DNA from: Pyxidicoccus trucidator
Lineage (GTDB): Bacteria > Myxococcota > Myxococcia > Myxococcales > Myxococcaceae
DNA: 57,168 nt
Reading direction: 5' to 3'
Assembly: GCF_010894435.1 (NCBI RefSeq)
Contig: NZ_JAAIXZ010000033.1
Location: forward strand, 30,037-87,204
Positions 1-41,900 of the stretch are shown in pieces. Under the pieces are notes generated by a model. It was given only the letters and a program-made list of their open reading frames with translations, had not been told where the DNA came from and did no database searches. Numbering within the stretch: the first letter of the stretch is position 1; each line of letters begins with the position of its first letter. The translations under genes were made by a program, and so were the position numbers.

Positions 1-31072
<31,072 letters not shown>

Positions 31073-31080
31073 GAACCTGA

Positions 31081-31084
31081 CTCC
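31081..31084 (-). promoter_or_regulatory. Ribosome binding site of NRPS2
   Basis: GGAG on the minus strand, 8 nt before the ATG at 31072-31070, within the 14-nt gap after the exporter stop. It fixes the NRPS2 start, and the first residues (MSDIKKRIAGLSPEKRAQL) are a typical NRPS N-terminal helix. Confidence 0.75.
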
Positions 31085-31086
31085 GA

Positions 31087-32754
31087 CTACGCGCTCAAGA
31101 TGTTCGTGACTCGCGGCCCGTCCGGCTTCCCATCGGAGACGAGCTGCCCGGACTCGATGCGGACGAGGCGGTCCGCGAGGTGGAAGTAGCGGTCGTCATG
31201 GGTGATGACGACCACGGCCTTCCCTCGGGCCTTCAGGTCCGGGAGGAGCTGCTTGTAGAAGACCTCTTTGAACTGCGGGTCCTGGTCGGCGGCCCACTCG
31301 TCGAAGAGGTAGACGGGGCGGTCTTCCAGGTACGCCACCAGCAGCGCCAGTCGCTTGCGCTGCCCCTGCGAGAGAGCCGTCGTCGACAGCTTGCCGTCCT
31401 CTCCAATCGTCACCTTCTTGTCCAGGTGCAGGTGTGCCAGGTAGCCCCGGGCCTGCTCCAGCACCGCGGGCGAGGACATCCCCAGCAGCCGCTCGAAGAG
31501 GAAGAAGTCGAAGAAGACGGTCGCGAAGAACTGGCGGTAGTCGTCCAGCCCCGTGGCGGTGACGGGCACGCCGTCCACGCGAACCTCTCCGGCCTCGGGC
31601 GCGTAGAGCCCGCAGAGGAGCTTGGCCAGCGTCGTCTTGCCGCTGCCGTTGCCCCCCACCAGGTAGAGCAGCTCCCCGCGCCGCACCGGCAGGTGGATGG
31701 GGCCCAGGGTGAACTGCTCTCCGTCCCGCTCGTTGCGGTAGGTGTGGGTGACGCCCGCCAGCTCGAGGAACTCGAAGGTGCGCGGGACCTCTGCCTGCTC
31801 CGGGAGCTCCGTCTGCACGCCCTGCTCGGGCACCAGGCTCACGCCGAGTCGCTCAATCTGCACCAGCGCCACCTCACCCCGGCGCAGGGAGGGGAACATG
31901 GTGGTGATGGCGTTGAGGGGCTGCTGGAAATAGAGCACCACGAGCACCGCGCCCATCAGCTCCATCAGCGTCAGCGGGGTGACGAGGGGCCCCACCACCA
32001 GCAGCAGGCCGATGGTGAGGGTGTAGATGGACATGCCCCAGCTCGCCGCGACGGAGTAGAGGTCGTCGGTGCGCAGGTACAGCCGGCGCACCTCGTGCAC
32101 GACAGGGCCCAGGTCTTCGTTGAAGAAGGCGCGACGGCGGCGGCGGTTGAGTCGCAGCTCCTTGGCGCCGGTGGACATCGCGAGGAAGTGCCGGAACAGG
32201 GTGCTGGACTGCTCGCGCGCCTGCTCCTGGTACCTGTTGGCCACGCGGGCCGGCACGGAGTACGTGAGCTGCCCGAGCACCAGGAACGCCACGACGGCCA
32301 GACACACGGGCCACGACAGCCAGAACAGGTAGATGAGACCGCCCAGGACGATGGCGGAGTTGATGAAGATGTCCGGCAGCACCATCACCCCCGCGCTCAG
32401 GGTGGCGATGTCCTGCATCAGCGAGGTCAGCATCCGGTGGGCGCCGGCCTGCTCCAGCGTCCGCAGCGGCGTGGACAGCAGGTGCTGGCTGAGCCACAGG
32501 CGCAGGTGCAGCAGGATGCCCTGCTGGAGCCGGTTGAGCACCAACTGCGAGGCCATGCGCGTCAGCAGCGCCGCCACCGCGATGGCCGCGAAGGGCAGGG
32601 CGATGTCACCCGGCGAGCCCTGGTCGCCCCTTGCCAGCGCCTGGTTGATGAGTGCCAGCAGGGACGCGCTGCTCGCGCCCGACAGCAGGCCGAAGACGAC
32701 CGTGAGCAGGGCCAGCCGTCTGGATTTGCGCAGCAGGATGAGGAGGAGCGTCAT
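31087..32754 (-). CDS. Cyclic-peptide/siderophore-type ABC exporter (SyrD/PvdE-like), fused TMD-NBD
   Basis: A protein of 555 aa with about six transmembrane segments in residues ~1-290 and a C-terminal ATPase. Visible ATPase motifs are Walker A GGNGSGKTT (~365-373), signature LSQGQ (~465), Walker B VYLFDEWAADQDP (~482) and H-loop ITHDDRYF (~520). The DEWAADQDP form of Walker B is characteristic of the family that moves NRPS peptides across the inner membrane, such as pyoverdine precursor and syringomycin exporters. It lies 42 nt after NRPS1 and 14 nt before NRPS2 on the same strand, so it very probably exports this peptide and is co-transcribed. No purine-rich ribosome binding site is visible before its ATG, so translation may be coupled to NRPS1. 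A half-transporter of this kind acts as a homodimer. Confidence 0.93.
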   Translation of the reverse strand: MTLLLILLRKSRRLALLTVVFGLLSGASSASLLALINQALARGDQGSPGDIALPFAAIAVAALLTRMASQLVLNRLQQGILLHLRLWLSQHLLSTPLRTLEQAGAHRMLTSLMQDIATLSAGVMVLPDIFINSAIVLGGLIYLFWLSWPVCLAVVAFLVLGQLTYSVPARVANRYQEQAREQSSTLFRHFLAMSTGAKELRLNRRRRRAFFNEDLGPVVHEVRRLYLRTDDLYSVAASWGMSIYTLTIGLLLVVGPLVTPLTLMELMGAVLVVLYFQQPLNAITTMFPSLRRGEVALVQIERLGVSLVPEQGVQTELPEQAEVPRTFEFLELAGVTHTYRNERDGEQFTLGPIHLPVRRGELLYLVGGNGSGKTTLAKLLCGLYAPEAGEVRVDGVPVTATGLDDYRQFFATVFFDFFLFERLLGMSSPAVLEQARGYLAHLHLDKKVTIGEDGKLSTTALSQGQRKRLALLVAYLEDRPVYLFDEWAADQDPQFKEVFYKQLLPDLKARGKAVVVITHDDRYFHLADRLVRIESGQLVSDGKPDGPRVTNILSA

Positions 32755-32796
32755 GGTGTATTCGCGGGCGTAGGAGAGTGGGGACCGGCGCGGGTC

Positions 32797-35700
32797 TCAT
32801 TCCAGGGCATCGACCAAGCCCTCCAGGTCTGAGGCATCCACCTGGTCCGCGAGCGATTCCAGAAGCAGCTGCGTCATGCCCTCCACGGTGGGCTGCTCGA
32901 AGAGGCCCCGCAGGGGCAGGTCCACCCCGAAGGCGGTGCGGATGCGCGTGAGCACCTGCGTGGCCAGCAGCGAGTGGCCTCCCAGGTCGAAGAAGTTGTC
33001 GTGGACGCCCACGCGCTCCACGTGCAGCACCTCGGCCCACAGGTCCGCCACCTGCTGCTCCAGGTCGTCGCGGGGCGCCACGTAGGTCTGCTTCGCCACC
33101 GGAGCGTCGGGAGCCGGCAGCACCGCGCGGTCCAGCTTGCCGTTGGCGGTGAGGGGCAGGGACTCCAGGCGCGCGAGCGCGCCAGGCACCATGTAGTCGG
33201 GCAGGCGCTGCTGGAGGTGAGAGCGCAGGGCGCCCACGTCCAGCTCCGCGTCGGCGGCGACGTAGCCCACCAGGCGCCTGTCGCCCGGGACATCCTCGCG
33301 CACCACCACCGCCGCCTCGCGCACGCCGGGGAAGGCCCGCAGGGCGGACTCCACCTCGCCGAGCTCGATGCGGAAGCCGCGCAGCTTCACCTGGAAGTCG
33401 GCGCGGCCCAGGTACTCCAGCGTGCCGTCGGCCAGCCAGCGCACCTTGTCGCCGGTGCGGTACAGCCGTGCGCCCAGCACGTCACTGAAGGGGTTGGGGA
33501 CGAAGCGCTCCGCGGTGAGGTCCGCCTGGTGGCGGTAGCCTCGGGCCAGGCCCACGCTGTCCACGCACAGCTCACCGGGTACGCCCACCGGCAGCGGCCG
33601 CAACGCTGCGTCCAGCACGTACACGCGCACGTTGGCCCAGGGCCGGCCGATGGTGAGCCGCTGGCCGGGCTTCAAGGGCTCGGAGAGGGTGGCGCAGACG
33701 GTGACCTCCGTGGGGCCGTAGGCATTGAGCAGCCGCACCCGGCCGCCCCAGCGCTCCACCAATTCCGGCGTGCAGGCCTCACCGGCGGAGATGAGCGTCT
33801 CCAGCGAGGGGGCGTCCTCCGGCGCCAGTTGCGCCATCACCGAGGGTGTCAGGGTGACGGCGGTGATGGACTCCTCATGCAGCAGCGTGCGCAGCGGCGC
33901 TCCGGGCATCAGCCGCTCGCGGGGGGCCAGCACCAGCGTCGCGCCGGCCAGCAGCGCGCCGAAGATTTCAGCCACTGAGGCATCGAAGCCCAGGGCCGCG
34001 TACTGGAGCACGCGGCTGTCCGAGCGGAAGCCGTGTTCGCGCACCGCCGTCAGCGCCGTGTTGCACAGGCCGCGGTGCTGCAGCAGCGTCCCCTTGGGAC
34101 GGCCGGTGGAGCCAGACGTATAGATGATGTACGCGAGGCTCTGCGCGAGCACGCCCGCTTCGGGGGCGGTGAGGGGCTGACCGGCCAGCAGCGGCGCTTC
34201 CGCGTCCAGCAGGACGAGCTGCTCACCGCCGGACGGCAGCGTGTCGGCGATGGCCTCGGTGGTGACGAGCACCGGGGCGGCGCAGTCGCGCAGCATGTAC
34301 GTGAGGCGCTCCAACGGGTAACTCGGGTCGAGCGGGACGTAGGCGCCGCCGGCCTTGAGGATGCCGAGGATGCCGACCACCAGCTCCAGCGAGCGCTCCA
34401 CGCAGAGGGCGACGGGCACTTCGGCCCGGACACCCAGCGCGCGCAGATGGTGAGCGAGCTGGTTGGCGCGGGTATCGAGCTGCGAGTAGGTGAGGGCCTG
34501 GCCCTCGAAGCGCACGGCGGTGGCGTCAGGCGTGAGCGCCGCCTGGGCCGCGAAGAGCTGGTGCGCGCAGGCGTCGCGCGGGAAGTCGCGCTCCGTCGCG
34601 TTCCAGTCCACGAGCACCTGGCGCTGCTCGTCCTCGGAGAGCAGGGGCAGGGCGGACAGGCGGGACTCCGGGCGGGCCGCGCCAGCCTCCAGCACCCTTC
34701 CCAGGTGCTGCACGAGGCGGTCGATGGTCGCCGCCTCGAAGAGGTCGGTGCGGTACTCGCACGAAAACCCAAGGCCCTCGGGCGTCTCCGCCACCGCGAG
34801 GGTGAGGTCCAGGCGCGAGGTGCCCGCGTCGATGGGCTCACCTCGCAGCGTGAGGCCGGGCACTTCCAGCGTGGAGGCCGGCTGGTTCTGGAGCACCAGC
34901 TTCACCTGGAACAGGGGGGCATGCCCCTGGCTGCGCTCGGGGTTGAGCGCCTTGACCAACTCCTCGAAGGGCAGATCCTGGTGCGCGTAGGCCCCGAGAG
35001 ACGTCTGGCGCACGCGGCCCAGCAGCTCTCGGAAGGAGGGGTCTCCGTCCAGCCGCGCACGCAGGGGCAACTGGTTGATGAAGAAGCCGATGAGGCCTTC
35101 GGTCTGCGAGTGGTTGCGGTTGGCGATGTCGGTGCCGACGACGAAGTCGTCCTGGCCGGAGTAGCGCGAGAGGACCACCTGGAAGCCCGCCAGCAGGGCC
35201 ATGAAGAGGGTTGTGCCCTCACGCTGGCTGAACGCCTGGAGTGAGTCCGCCAGCGCCCGTGGCAGCACGCGCGTGTGCATGGCGCCCTTCAGGCTCCGCA
35301 CGGTGGGACGCGGGAAGTCCGTGGGCAGCTCCAGCAGCGAAGGCGCGCCGGAGAGGTGCTCGCGCCACCAGGAGAGCTGTGCGTCCAGGACGTCGCCCTG
35401 GAGCCAGCCACGCTGCCAGGCCGCGTAGTCCGCGTACTGCACGGGCAGCTCGGGCAGGGGCGAAGGCTGGCCGTTACGGAACGCCGCGTAGAGCGTTGCC
35501 GCCTCGCGCACCAGCACTTCCATGGACCAGCCGTCCGTGGCGATGTGGTGCAGCGTCAGCGACAGCAGGTGCCGCGACTCGCCCAGTCGCAGCAGCATGG
35601 CGCGCAGCATCGGTCCGCGCGTGAGGTCGAAGGGACGTCGGGCTTCTTCCTGAGCCAGGCGACGGGCTTCTGCCTCTCTCTGGTCCTCGGGCAAGGTGGA

Positions 35701-35959
35701 CAGGTCCACCACCGCGAGGGGAACGGGCGCGGGCGGATGGATGACCTGGACGGGGCCTTCCTCGAAGGTGGTGCGAAGCACCTCATGGCGACGCAGCAAC
35801 TCCGCGATGCTGCGCTCCAGGGCGCCCACGTCCACCGTGCCCTCCAGCCAGAGCACGGAGGGCATGTTGTAGAAGGGGCTGTTCGGCTCCAGCCGGTCGA
35901 GGAACCACAGGCGTTGCTGGGCGAAGGACAGCGGCAGCGGGCCGGTGCGCGGCGCGGGC
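32797..35959 (-). other. NRPS1 module 6: C-A-T, aromatic pocket, C-terminal hand-over
   Basis: The pocket is D-A-A-T-I-A-A-V-C-K, the same as module 3. T Ser codon is 32971-32973. The last ~20 residues after the T domain (QVDASDLEGLVDALE) are acidic with spaced hydrophobics, compatible with a short docking tail. No thioesterase or epimerase follows. Confidence 0.75.
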
Positions 35960-38900
35960 CGCAGCGGCGGGGCCAGCACGCTTCCCTGGGAGGAGCGGGA
36001 CAGTGCCTCCACGCGTGCCGCGAGCCCGGCCACCGTGGGCGACTCGAACAGCTCGCGCAGGGGTAGCTCCACGTCCGCCGTGGCGCGCACGCGCGAAGCC
36101 ACCTGGGTGGCCAGCAGCGAGTGGCCGCCTAGCTCGAAGAAGCCCTCTGTGACGCTCACGCGCTCCATGCCCAGCACCTCGGCGAAGATGCGGGCCAGCA
36201 ACTCCTCCGTGGGCGTGCGCGGGGCCACGTACTCGCCGACGGGGCCCGTGGGCGCCTCGGGAGCGGGGAGAGCCTTGCGGTCCACCTTGCCGGATGGCGA
36301 CAGGGGCAGGGCCGACAGGACGACGAAGGCGGAGGGCACCATGTACTCGGGCAGGCGCTGCGCCAGGGAGGCTCGCAGGGACTGGGTGTCCAACGTCGCG
36401 GAAGGGGTGGGCACAAGGTAGGCCACCAGTCGTGCGCCGGAAGGGCCGTCCTCGCGCACCACGACCACCGAGTCGGCGACGTCGGGATGGGCTCGGATCG
36501 CGGACTCGACTTCGCCCAGCTCGATGCGGAAGCCGCGCAGCTTCACCTGCATATCGACACGGCCCAGGTACTCCAGCGTGCCGTCAGCCCGCCAGCGCGC
36601 CTTGTCTCCCGTGCGGTACAGCCGGGCGCCGGGCTCGCTCGCGAACGGGTCGGGTAGGAACTTCTCCGCCGTCAGCTCGGGCCGGCCCAGGTAGCCGCGG
36701 GCCAGGCTGACGCCGCCCAGGTACAGCTCCCCCGGGACGCCGGTCGGCACCGGACGCAGCCCCGCATCCAGCACGTACGCCCGCGTGTTGGCCACGGGCT
36801 TCCCGATGGACACGAGGGCCCCCGGCTGTTCGCCGGAGACGACGCAGGCCGTGGCGTCGATGGTGGCCTCGGTGGGGCCGTAGTGGTTGAAGAGGCGGGC
36901 GCCGGGGAGCTGCGCGCCCAGCCGGGGCACCAGCTCGGTGGGCAGGGCCTCACCGCCGGAGACGACTGCGCGCAGCGCGGTGGCGTGTGCCAGCGCGGGT
37001 TGCTCCAGCAGGGCGCGGAGCATCGAGGGGACGGCCTGCAACAGGGTGATGCGCTCACGGGCCAGCAGCTCCGCGACGGCCGCGGGGTCACGGTGGGCGC
37101 CGGGCGGAGGCAGCACGAGCGTGGCTCCGGCGAGCAGCGTGGAGAGCACCTCGGCCACCGAGGCGTCGAAGCTCAGCGAGGCGAGCTGCAACGCCCGGTC
37201 CCCCGGAGCCACGCCGAGCCAGCGGACCATCCACGTGAGATGGTTGGCCAGGGCGCGGTGCGAGACGACCGTGCCCTTGGGCAGGCCGGTGGTCCCCGAC
37301 GTGAAGAGGACATACGCGGGGCTCTCCGGGAAGGCCGCCGTGGGAGCCTCCTGTCCCGAGGACAGCGCCTCCAGCTCGCCGTCGAGGAAGACGGTGACAG
37401 GTCCCGGCGGCAGGCGCGCCGAGAGGGACCGCGAGGTGAGGAGCACCGGCGCTCCGCAGTCCTGGAGCATGAAGGCCAGGCGCTCACGAGGGTAGTCCGG
37501 GTCCAGCGGCACGTACGCGCCTCCGGCCTTGAGCACCGCGAGCAGGCCCACCACCATGTCCGTCGAGCGCTCCACGCACAGCCCGACACGCACCTCGGGC
37601 CCGACGCCGAGCGAGCGCAGCTGTCGCGCGAGCAGCGCCGCGCGGACATGCAGCTCGCCGTAGGTGAGCCACGAACCCTCTGCCTCCACGGCCATGGCCA
37701 GCGGAGTGCGGCGCGCCTGTTCCTCCAGGAGCTGGTGCACGGTGGCGGAGGAGGGGAAGTCCACCGCCGTCGCGTTCCATTCCACCATCAGTTGCTCGCG
37801 CTCCGCCGCCGTCAGGGGCGAGTGCAGCGACAGGGGCTGCTCCGGTCGTGCGAGCACGGCCTCCAGCAACACCTGGAAGTGGCCGTCCATCCGCTCCACC
37901 GTGGAGGCGTCGAACAGGTCGGTGTTGTACTCCAGCTCTCCGGCGAAGCCCTCGGGCGCGCGTTGCAGCGTGAGGCTGAGGTCGAACTTGGTGATGGGGC
38001 TGGGCGTTCCTCCCAGGCGCAGGCGCAGGCCGGGCAGCTCCACGGCGTCCAGCGGCGCATTCTGCAGGGTGAACATCACCTGGAAGAGGGGCGAGTGGCT
38101 CAGGCTGCGCTCGGGGCGCAGCTCCTCGACGAGGCGCTCGAAGGGGACGTCCTGGTGCTCATAGGCGGCGAGCGCGGAGGCCTTGACGCCTTCGAGCAGC
38201 GCGGAGAAGCCGGCGCGCGGGTCGATGCGCGCGCGCAGCACCAGGGTGTTGACGAAGAAGCCGATGAGGCCCTCGGTCTCCGCGCGGTTGCGGCCGGCGA
38301 TGGGAGAGCCGACGACGATGTCGTCCTGGCCGGAGTAGCGGGAGAGCAGCAACTGCCAGGCGGCCAGCAGCACCATGAAGGGCGTGGCGCCGTGGCGCTG
38401 CGCGGCTTCCTCCACGGTGCGCGAGAGCGCCGGGGGGAGCCGGACGTCCAGCGAGGCACCCTGATGGGACTGCAGGGCGGGCCTGGGCCTGTCCGTGGGC
38501 AGCTCCAGGAGGGCCGGGACGCCGGCGAGCTGCTCACGCCACCAGTCGAGCTGGGCCTGGAGGACGTCGCCCTGGATCCACTGGCGCTGCCACGCGGCGA
38601 AGTCCGCGTACTGCACCGGCAGCGAGGGCAGCTCGAGCGGGTGGCCCGAGGAGAAGGCGCGGTAGAGGGCGCCCAGCTCGCGCAGCATGATGTTGATGGA
38701 CCAGCCGTCGGAGACGATGTGGTGCAGCGTCACCAGCAGGTGGTGCTGGGTGGGGCCCAGGCGCAGCAGCTGCGTGCGCAGCAGGGGCCCCCGCTCCAGG
38801 TCGAAGGGGCGCAGAGCCTCTTCCGAGGCCAGCCGCCGGGTTTCCGTCTCGCGAGCCTCGGGGGGCACGGCCAGCAGGTCGACGGTGGGGAGGCGGGTGT

Positions 38901-41900
38901 CGAGCTGGGGGTGGATGAGCTGGGTCGGCACACCCGCGTTGCGCTGGAAGGTGGTCCTCAGCACTTCGTGACGCTGCACCAGGGCGCGCAGGGCCTGCTC
39001 CAGCGCGGCGGTGTCCAGCTCGCCGTCCAGGTGCAGCACGCCGGGCACGTTGTAGGAGGCGGTGCCCGGCTGGAGCTGATCCAGGAACCACAGCCGCTGT
39101 TGGCCGAAGGACAGCGGCGGCGACTCGGTGCGTGAGATGGTGCGCAGCGGCGGTGCCAGCTCAATCCCCGCCGAGGCACGTGCCAGGGCCTCCAGTCGGG
39201 TGGCGAGTCCGGCCACCGTGGGCGACTCGAACAGCTCGCGCAGTGGCAGCTCCACGTCGAAGGCGGCGCGCACGCGGGAGACGAGCTGGGTGGCGAGCAG
39301 GGAGTGTCCGCCCAGCTCGAAGAACCCATCGTGCAGGCCCACCCTGTCCACGCGCAGCACGTCCGCCCAGAGCGCGGCGAGGCGCTGCTCGGTGGGCGTG
39401 CGCGGCGGCTCGAAGGCCCGCAGCTCGGAGCGGGAGTCCGGAGCGGGCAGGGCCTTCCGGTCCACCTTGGCGTTGGCCGTCAGCGGCAGCGCGTCCAGGC
39501 GCACCAGGGCCGAGGGCACCATGTACTCGGGCAGGCGGGCCTCGAGCGCGTCGCGCAGGGCACCGAGGTCCAGCGTGGCGTCAGCGGTGACGTAGCCGAC
39601 GAGGCGCTTGTCGCCGGGCACGTCCTCGCGGGCCAGGGCCACGGCTTCGCGCACTCCGGGGAAGGAGAGCAGCGCGGCCTCCACTTCGGCCAGCTCGATG
39701 CGGAAGCCGCGAATCTTGACCTGGAAGTCTCCACGGCCGAGGAACTCCAGCACGCCGTCGGGGCGCCAGCGGGCGAGGTCTCCGGTGCGGTACAGGCGAG
39801 CGCCGGGCTCACGGCTGAAGGGGTGGGGCACGAAGCGCTCGGCGGTTTGCGCCGGGTTGCGCACGTAGCCTCGTGCCAGGCCCTCGCCTCCGATGAAGAG
39901 CTCACCGGGCACGCCCACGGGCACCGGGTGGCCGTGCGAGTCGAGCAGGTACACCTGCGTGGCGGTGATGGGCGTGCCGATGGGGATGGAGGCGGGCACC
40001 TGCTCCGGGGACGTCATGCGGAAGCAGGAGGTGAAGAGGGTGCCCTCGGTGGGGCCGTAGCAGGCCGTCACCGGGATGCCGAGCTGCTCCAGCACGCGCC
40101 GGACGTGCGGCGCACTCACCACGTCGCCGCCGGTGAGCAGCTGCTTGACTGACTTCAGGCCGTCCAGGCGGTTGTCCACCATATGCGAGAAGAGTCCCGC
40201 GGTGAGGTGGAGCGTGGAGACGGAGTGCTCGGAGAGGACGGAGGAGAGCAGGTCCAGGTCGCTGGGGGAGTCTGGCGGGAAGACGACGAGGCGGCCACCG
40301 TTGAGCAGCGGGCCCCAGACCTCGAGCGTGGAGGCGTCGAAGGAGATGGGGGCGATCAGCAGGAAGGAGTGGTCGGCGGAGACGTCCGCGTAGGGCGCTT
40401 CGCGGACGGTGCGCAGCACGTTGCGGTGGGAGACGGCGACACCCTTGGGCCTGCCGGTGGAGCCGGAGGTGAAGTCGATATAGGCCAGGTGCTCGGGGTG
40501 CAGCGCCACCGGGGGCGCGTGCTCCGGCTGGGAATCGAGGGCTCGCGCTGCCTCGTCGATGTGGAGCACGGGCAACGAGGACGGCAGCGAAGCCCGAGTC
40601 GCGGAGTGGGTGAGCAGGAGGACGGGCCTGGCGTCCTCGACCATCTGGGCCAGTCGCTCGGGCGGGTACGAGGTGTCGAGCGGCAGGTACGCGCCACCGG
40701 CCTTGAGGATGGCCAGCAGGGAGACGATGAGCTCGACGGAGCGCTCCAGGGCCAGGGCCACGGGGACGTCGGGCCCCACGCCGCGGGCGACGAGCAGGTG
40801 TGCGAGCTGGTTGGCCCGCGCGTCGAGCTGCCGGTAGGTGAGGCGCTGGGCCCCGAACTCCAGGGCCACCCGGTCGCCATGCAAGGCGACGATGCGGGAG
40901 AACACCTCTGGCAGGGTGGCGTCGCGTGGGAAGTCAGCGGGAGCGCGGTTGAAGTCGGAGAGGACGGTGCGCAGCTCGTCCTCGGGCAGCAGGGGCAGTC
41001 GGTGGAAGGGCCGCGAGGGCTGGCCCAGCAGCGCCTCCAGGAAGTGCACGTAGTGGCGGGCGAGCCGCCGCGCGGTGGCCGGGAGGAAGAGGTCGGTGTT
41101 GTAGATGAGCGAGCCCGTGAAGCCGTCCGGGGACTCGGAGAAGGCGAGCTCCAGGTCGAACTTCGCGGTGGTGCTCTCGTTGGCGATGGGCCGCAGGGAG
41201 AGCCCCGTGGCGGAGACGAGGGGCGTGGGCGTGTTCTGGAGAGTGAAGAAGACCTGGAACAGCGGGTCCCGCTCCAGCGAGCGGCCACTGGCGAGCGACT
41301 CGACGAGCCGCTCGAAAGGGACGTCCTGGTGGGCCTGGGCCCCGAGCATCCCCTCGCGCACGCGAGCCACCACCTGCTGGAAGGACGGCCCGTCCTCCAG
41401 GCGCAGCCGCAGGGCGAGCGTGTTGACGAAGAAGCCGACGAGGTCCTCCAGCTCGGAGAAGCGGCGACCGGCGATGGGCGAGCCGACGACGATGTCCTGC
41501 TGACCGGAGTAGCGGGCCATCAGGACCTGGAAGGCGCCGAGCAGCGCCATGAACGGCGTGACGCCCTGCTCCTGGCTGAACGTGCGCACCGCGGCGGACA
41601 GCTCGCGCGGGAGCTGGACGGGGACGGACGCGCCGTGGAAGGTCTTCACCGCGGGCCGGGGGAGGTCCGTGGGCAGCTCCAAGGCCTGGGGCGCGCCCAG
41701 CAGTTGCTGCTTCCAGTAGCCGAGCTGCGTGTCGAGCACCTCGCCCCGCAACCACTCCCGCTGCCACAGGGCGTAGTCCGCGTACTGGATGGGCAGTGCC
41801 GGCAGCGGCGAGGGCTTTCCGGCCGCGAGCGCCGGGTACAGCGCGGTGAGGTCTCGCATCAGCACGCCGGTGGACCAGCCATCCGAGGCGATGTGGTGCA

